Source: Basidiobolus meristosporus CBS 931.73
Lineage: Eukaryota; Basidiobolomycota; Basidiobolomycetes; Basidiobolales; Basidiobolaceae
Assembly (NCBI GenBank): GCA_002104905.1
Contig: MCFE01000998.1
Coordinates: 1 to 20,761 of the forward strand
Direction: 5' to 3'
DNA length: 20,761 bases
The position numbers were made by a program, and so were the translations under genes. Below are positions 19,143 to 20,761 of this stretch, piece by piece. Within the stretch, counting starts at the first letter, position 1. Every line of letters starts with the position of its first letter. Under the pieces are notes generated by a model, which was given only the letters and a program-made list of their open reading frames with translations, did no database searches and was not told the origin of the DNA.

Positions 19143-19158
19143 TGGCACCCAACATGGG
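19143..19158 (+). promoter_or_regulatory. gypsy primer-binding site
   Basis: TGGCACCCAACATGGG begins with TGG, the complement of a tRNA CCA end, four bases after the LTR. The TGGCNCCCAAC pattern resembles known gypsy primer sites. The tRNA species is not identified. Confidence 0.6.
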
Positions 19159-19278
19159 GGGTTCATACAAGCTCCCTAGGACCCAACAAGATTTACCTGA
19201 AGATTTGAGCTGTTATCCACCTATTGAAAAGAGACTACCAATATTACCAAGATTACAACACCAACCTACCTGCCCAAA

Positions 19279-20670
19279 ATGAACTCTATGCCATTACCAC
19301 TCTCACATGGAGCCCCACAGTTTGATGGAAAGAATGTGGAAAGCTTCATATTCAAATGGGAGAAGCTCTGCAAGATGTGCAGCCTATCTGAACAAGAAAT
19401 GGCTGAAGACTTCCCCTACTACTGCACCAATGATATTACCACTAAGCTTCTCAGACAAGGAGACATTCTCACTGACTGGGCCTTAATGAAGACCTACCTA
19501 CAGACCAAGTATGGTAGACCCCAGATATACTATGGAATTGAAGACCTCAGGCGCTTTGGAAGAACTGGACTTTCCAAGCTGCCACTTGAAGAGTTCATTC
19601 AACAGTATGAAGATATGGCCAAGCCACTCCTAGAGTCCCAGGCTATAACTGAGTTTACCGTGACACTTTACCTTGCACAAGGGCTTCCCCAGGACTTGGC
19701 AAGGAAAGTTGACTTACATGCAGCCAAGGATGACAAGTCTGGCATTCCTTGCTTTGCAGAGATGAAATGTGTTCTCCTAGAGGCAAAGTAAACTTCTACC
19801 TTTATGAGACTCCTGACATCTAATCTGCCAGACCAGTCAACCAAGGAGCCAAGGAGTGCTGCTGCTGACAATCAGACCTACACTACCGACAGAATTGACC
19901 AACTTGCTGAACAGCTACAGAAGTTAGCCCTCCAGATTAATGGCTGAGCTGAGGTTGCTACTGAGGGACAAAGACCTTTGCCCTGGCACTGCATCTGGTG
20001 TGACTCTACTCAGCATACCAAACAAGAATGCTCAGAGCTTAGTCAGCTACTCAGAGAAGGAGCAGTACAGTTTGATGCTGATGGAATGCTTGCTGACAAG
20101 GAAGGAAGAAGGATTCCCACTAATTTCCAAAGAGGAGGGATGAGAGCCCTTTTCCAGAAATCTGACTCAGCAACCAGAAAGATTACTGTTGATGCCCCTA
20201 TTGGGACTCATAAAGTGAATCCAAGCAGCCCTGACAACAGAAAATATCAAGTTGATGCCTTTGCTACCAAAAGACACCTCCCTGAAGAACCTGCCAAACC
20301 CATCCTTAGAAGACCACAATTTGAAGAACCTGAAGTTGTTATTGACAAGAGGCCTAGTATGCTGCCCACCCAAGATCCATTGCCTCACTTTGAGATGACC
20401 TCAAAGATAGCAAGCTACTCAAGCCCTCAACTGATTACTGAGAAGCTGCTGAAGCAAAACCTCACTTTGTTGGTTGGAGAAATCATGAGTGTATCCCCAT
20501 CTGTTAGGAAGACCTTTGATGAGCAGCTTAGAACAAGACGACAAGCTGTTGAACATATGGACACCCATATAATTCAGACAAACCATGAAGACCACCAAAA
20601 AGATGACAACACTACTGAGTATAAGACCTTTTACTCAGTTGCAACTGCTGTGGTGAAAGGATATATATGA
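19279..20670 (+). pseudogene. gypsy-type Gag with CCHC zinc knuckle (two in-frame stops)
   Basis: One reading frame from ATG 19279 to TGA 20668-20670, interrupted only by TAA 19789-19791 and TGA 19945-19947. The capsid-like part has a GAPQFDGKNVESFIFKWEKL start (about residues 11-30), followed by a helical region with WALMKTYLQTKYGRPQ and LPLEEFIQQYEDMAKPL, as in fungal Ty3/gypsy Gags. After the first stop comes a coiled-coil-like RIDQLAEQLQKLALQI segment. Then the zinc knuckle CIWCDSTQHTKQEC (CX2CX4HX4C) at about 19990-20031. The remaining 210 residues are a hydrophilic spacer before the protease. The two stops make this copy inactive unless read through. Confidence 0.82.
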
Positions 20671-20761
20671 TGACCCTGTTGACTGCCATATTGACAGTGG
20701 CTCAGAGATTTGTGTTATGCCGCTAGACTTCTGGAAGACACTTAGAAGCAAGGAGCTACTG
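20657..20761 (+). CDS. gypsy protease start, +1 frame relative to Gag (3'-partial)
   Basis: The frame is open from 20657 to the window end and encodes YDDPVDCHIDSGSEICVMP, which contains the retropepsin active-site motif D-S-G-S followed by a hydrophobic strand. It is in the +1 frame relative to Gag. The two frames overlap by only 14 bases (20657-20670), across the run ATATATATGATG. Either a programmed +1 shift or a two-base loss in the AT repeat explains the offset. Confidence 0.7.

Larger units (their letters stand above)
19139..20761 (+). mobile_element. Ty3/gypsy retrotransposon internal region (runs off the window)
   Basis: Primer site, leader 19159-19278, gag 19279-20670 and the start of an aspartic protease at about 20657 onward. 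RT, RNase H, integrase and the 3' LTR would lie beyond 20761. Assignment to gypsy rests on the Gag type, the zinc knuckle and the DSGS protease directly downstream; the domain order that would prove it is outside the window. Confidence 0.72.

Overview
The window reads as fungal, probably basidiomycete, nuclear DNA. A small GC-rich, CpG-rich host segment (about 1-1400) carries the end of one protein gene with a 79-bp intron. The rest is a nest of mutually inserted transposable elements that is AT-richer and almost free of CpG. The Tnp2-type CACTA transposase with an N-terminal zinc finger, the short intron with a CTAAC branch site, and a copia primer-binding site matching a fungal initiator tRNA-Met anticodon arm all fit a basidiomycete. 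I cannot name the species.

Layout. 1-618: C-terminal 178 residues of a peroxisomal adenine-nucleotide (PMP47/ANT1-like) mitochondrial-family carrier. 619-1900: simple repeats, two G-quadruplex-type tracts, no supported gene. About 1920-3100: decayed copia-1 remnant (gag to protease, then an LTR) holding a 300-bp inverted-repeat element. 3101-3298 and 7987-8932: an internally deleted CACTA copy (CACTA-1), split by copia-A. 3299-7981: copia-A (+), both LTRs, ATATT target duplication, heavily mutated coding region. 8933 to about 12966: CACTA-2 with a broken Tnp2 transposase on the minus strand, interrupted by a 732-bp fold-back element. 13066-13313: start of an unidentified plus-strand ORF cut off by copia-B. 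13314-17361: copia-B (-), best-preserved pol but lacking its 5' end. 17362-19138: two 706-bp gypsy-type LTR arms, head to head around a 365-bp spacer. 19139-20761: primer-binding site, gag and start of protease of a Ty3/gypsy element, running off the window.

Relative order of events, read from the nesting: the copia-1 remnant and CACTA-1 are older than copia-A (its LTRs differ by roughly 9% by hand count). The fold-back element is younger than CACTA-2. The gypsy LTR (arms differ by about 1.4%) is younger than copia-B, because it lies inside copia-B gag.

Every transposon gene seen is broken. I found no rRNA, tRNA or CRISPR array and no clear new multi-gene system. The most notable items are a size-exact derivation of the short inverted-repeat element from the fold-back element, an in-place TA target site proven by reading frame, a half-tRNA-type copia primer site containing the gag AUG, a 43-bp micro-inversion in copia-A, and the head-to-head LTR structure that gives copia-B a new start codon.
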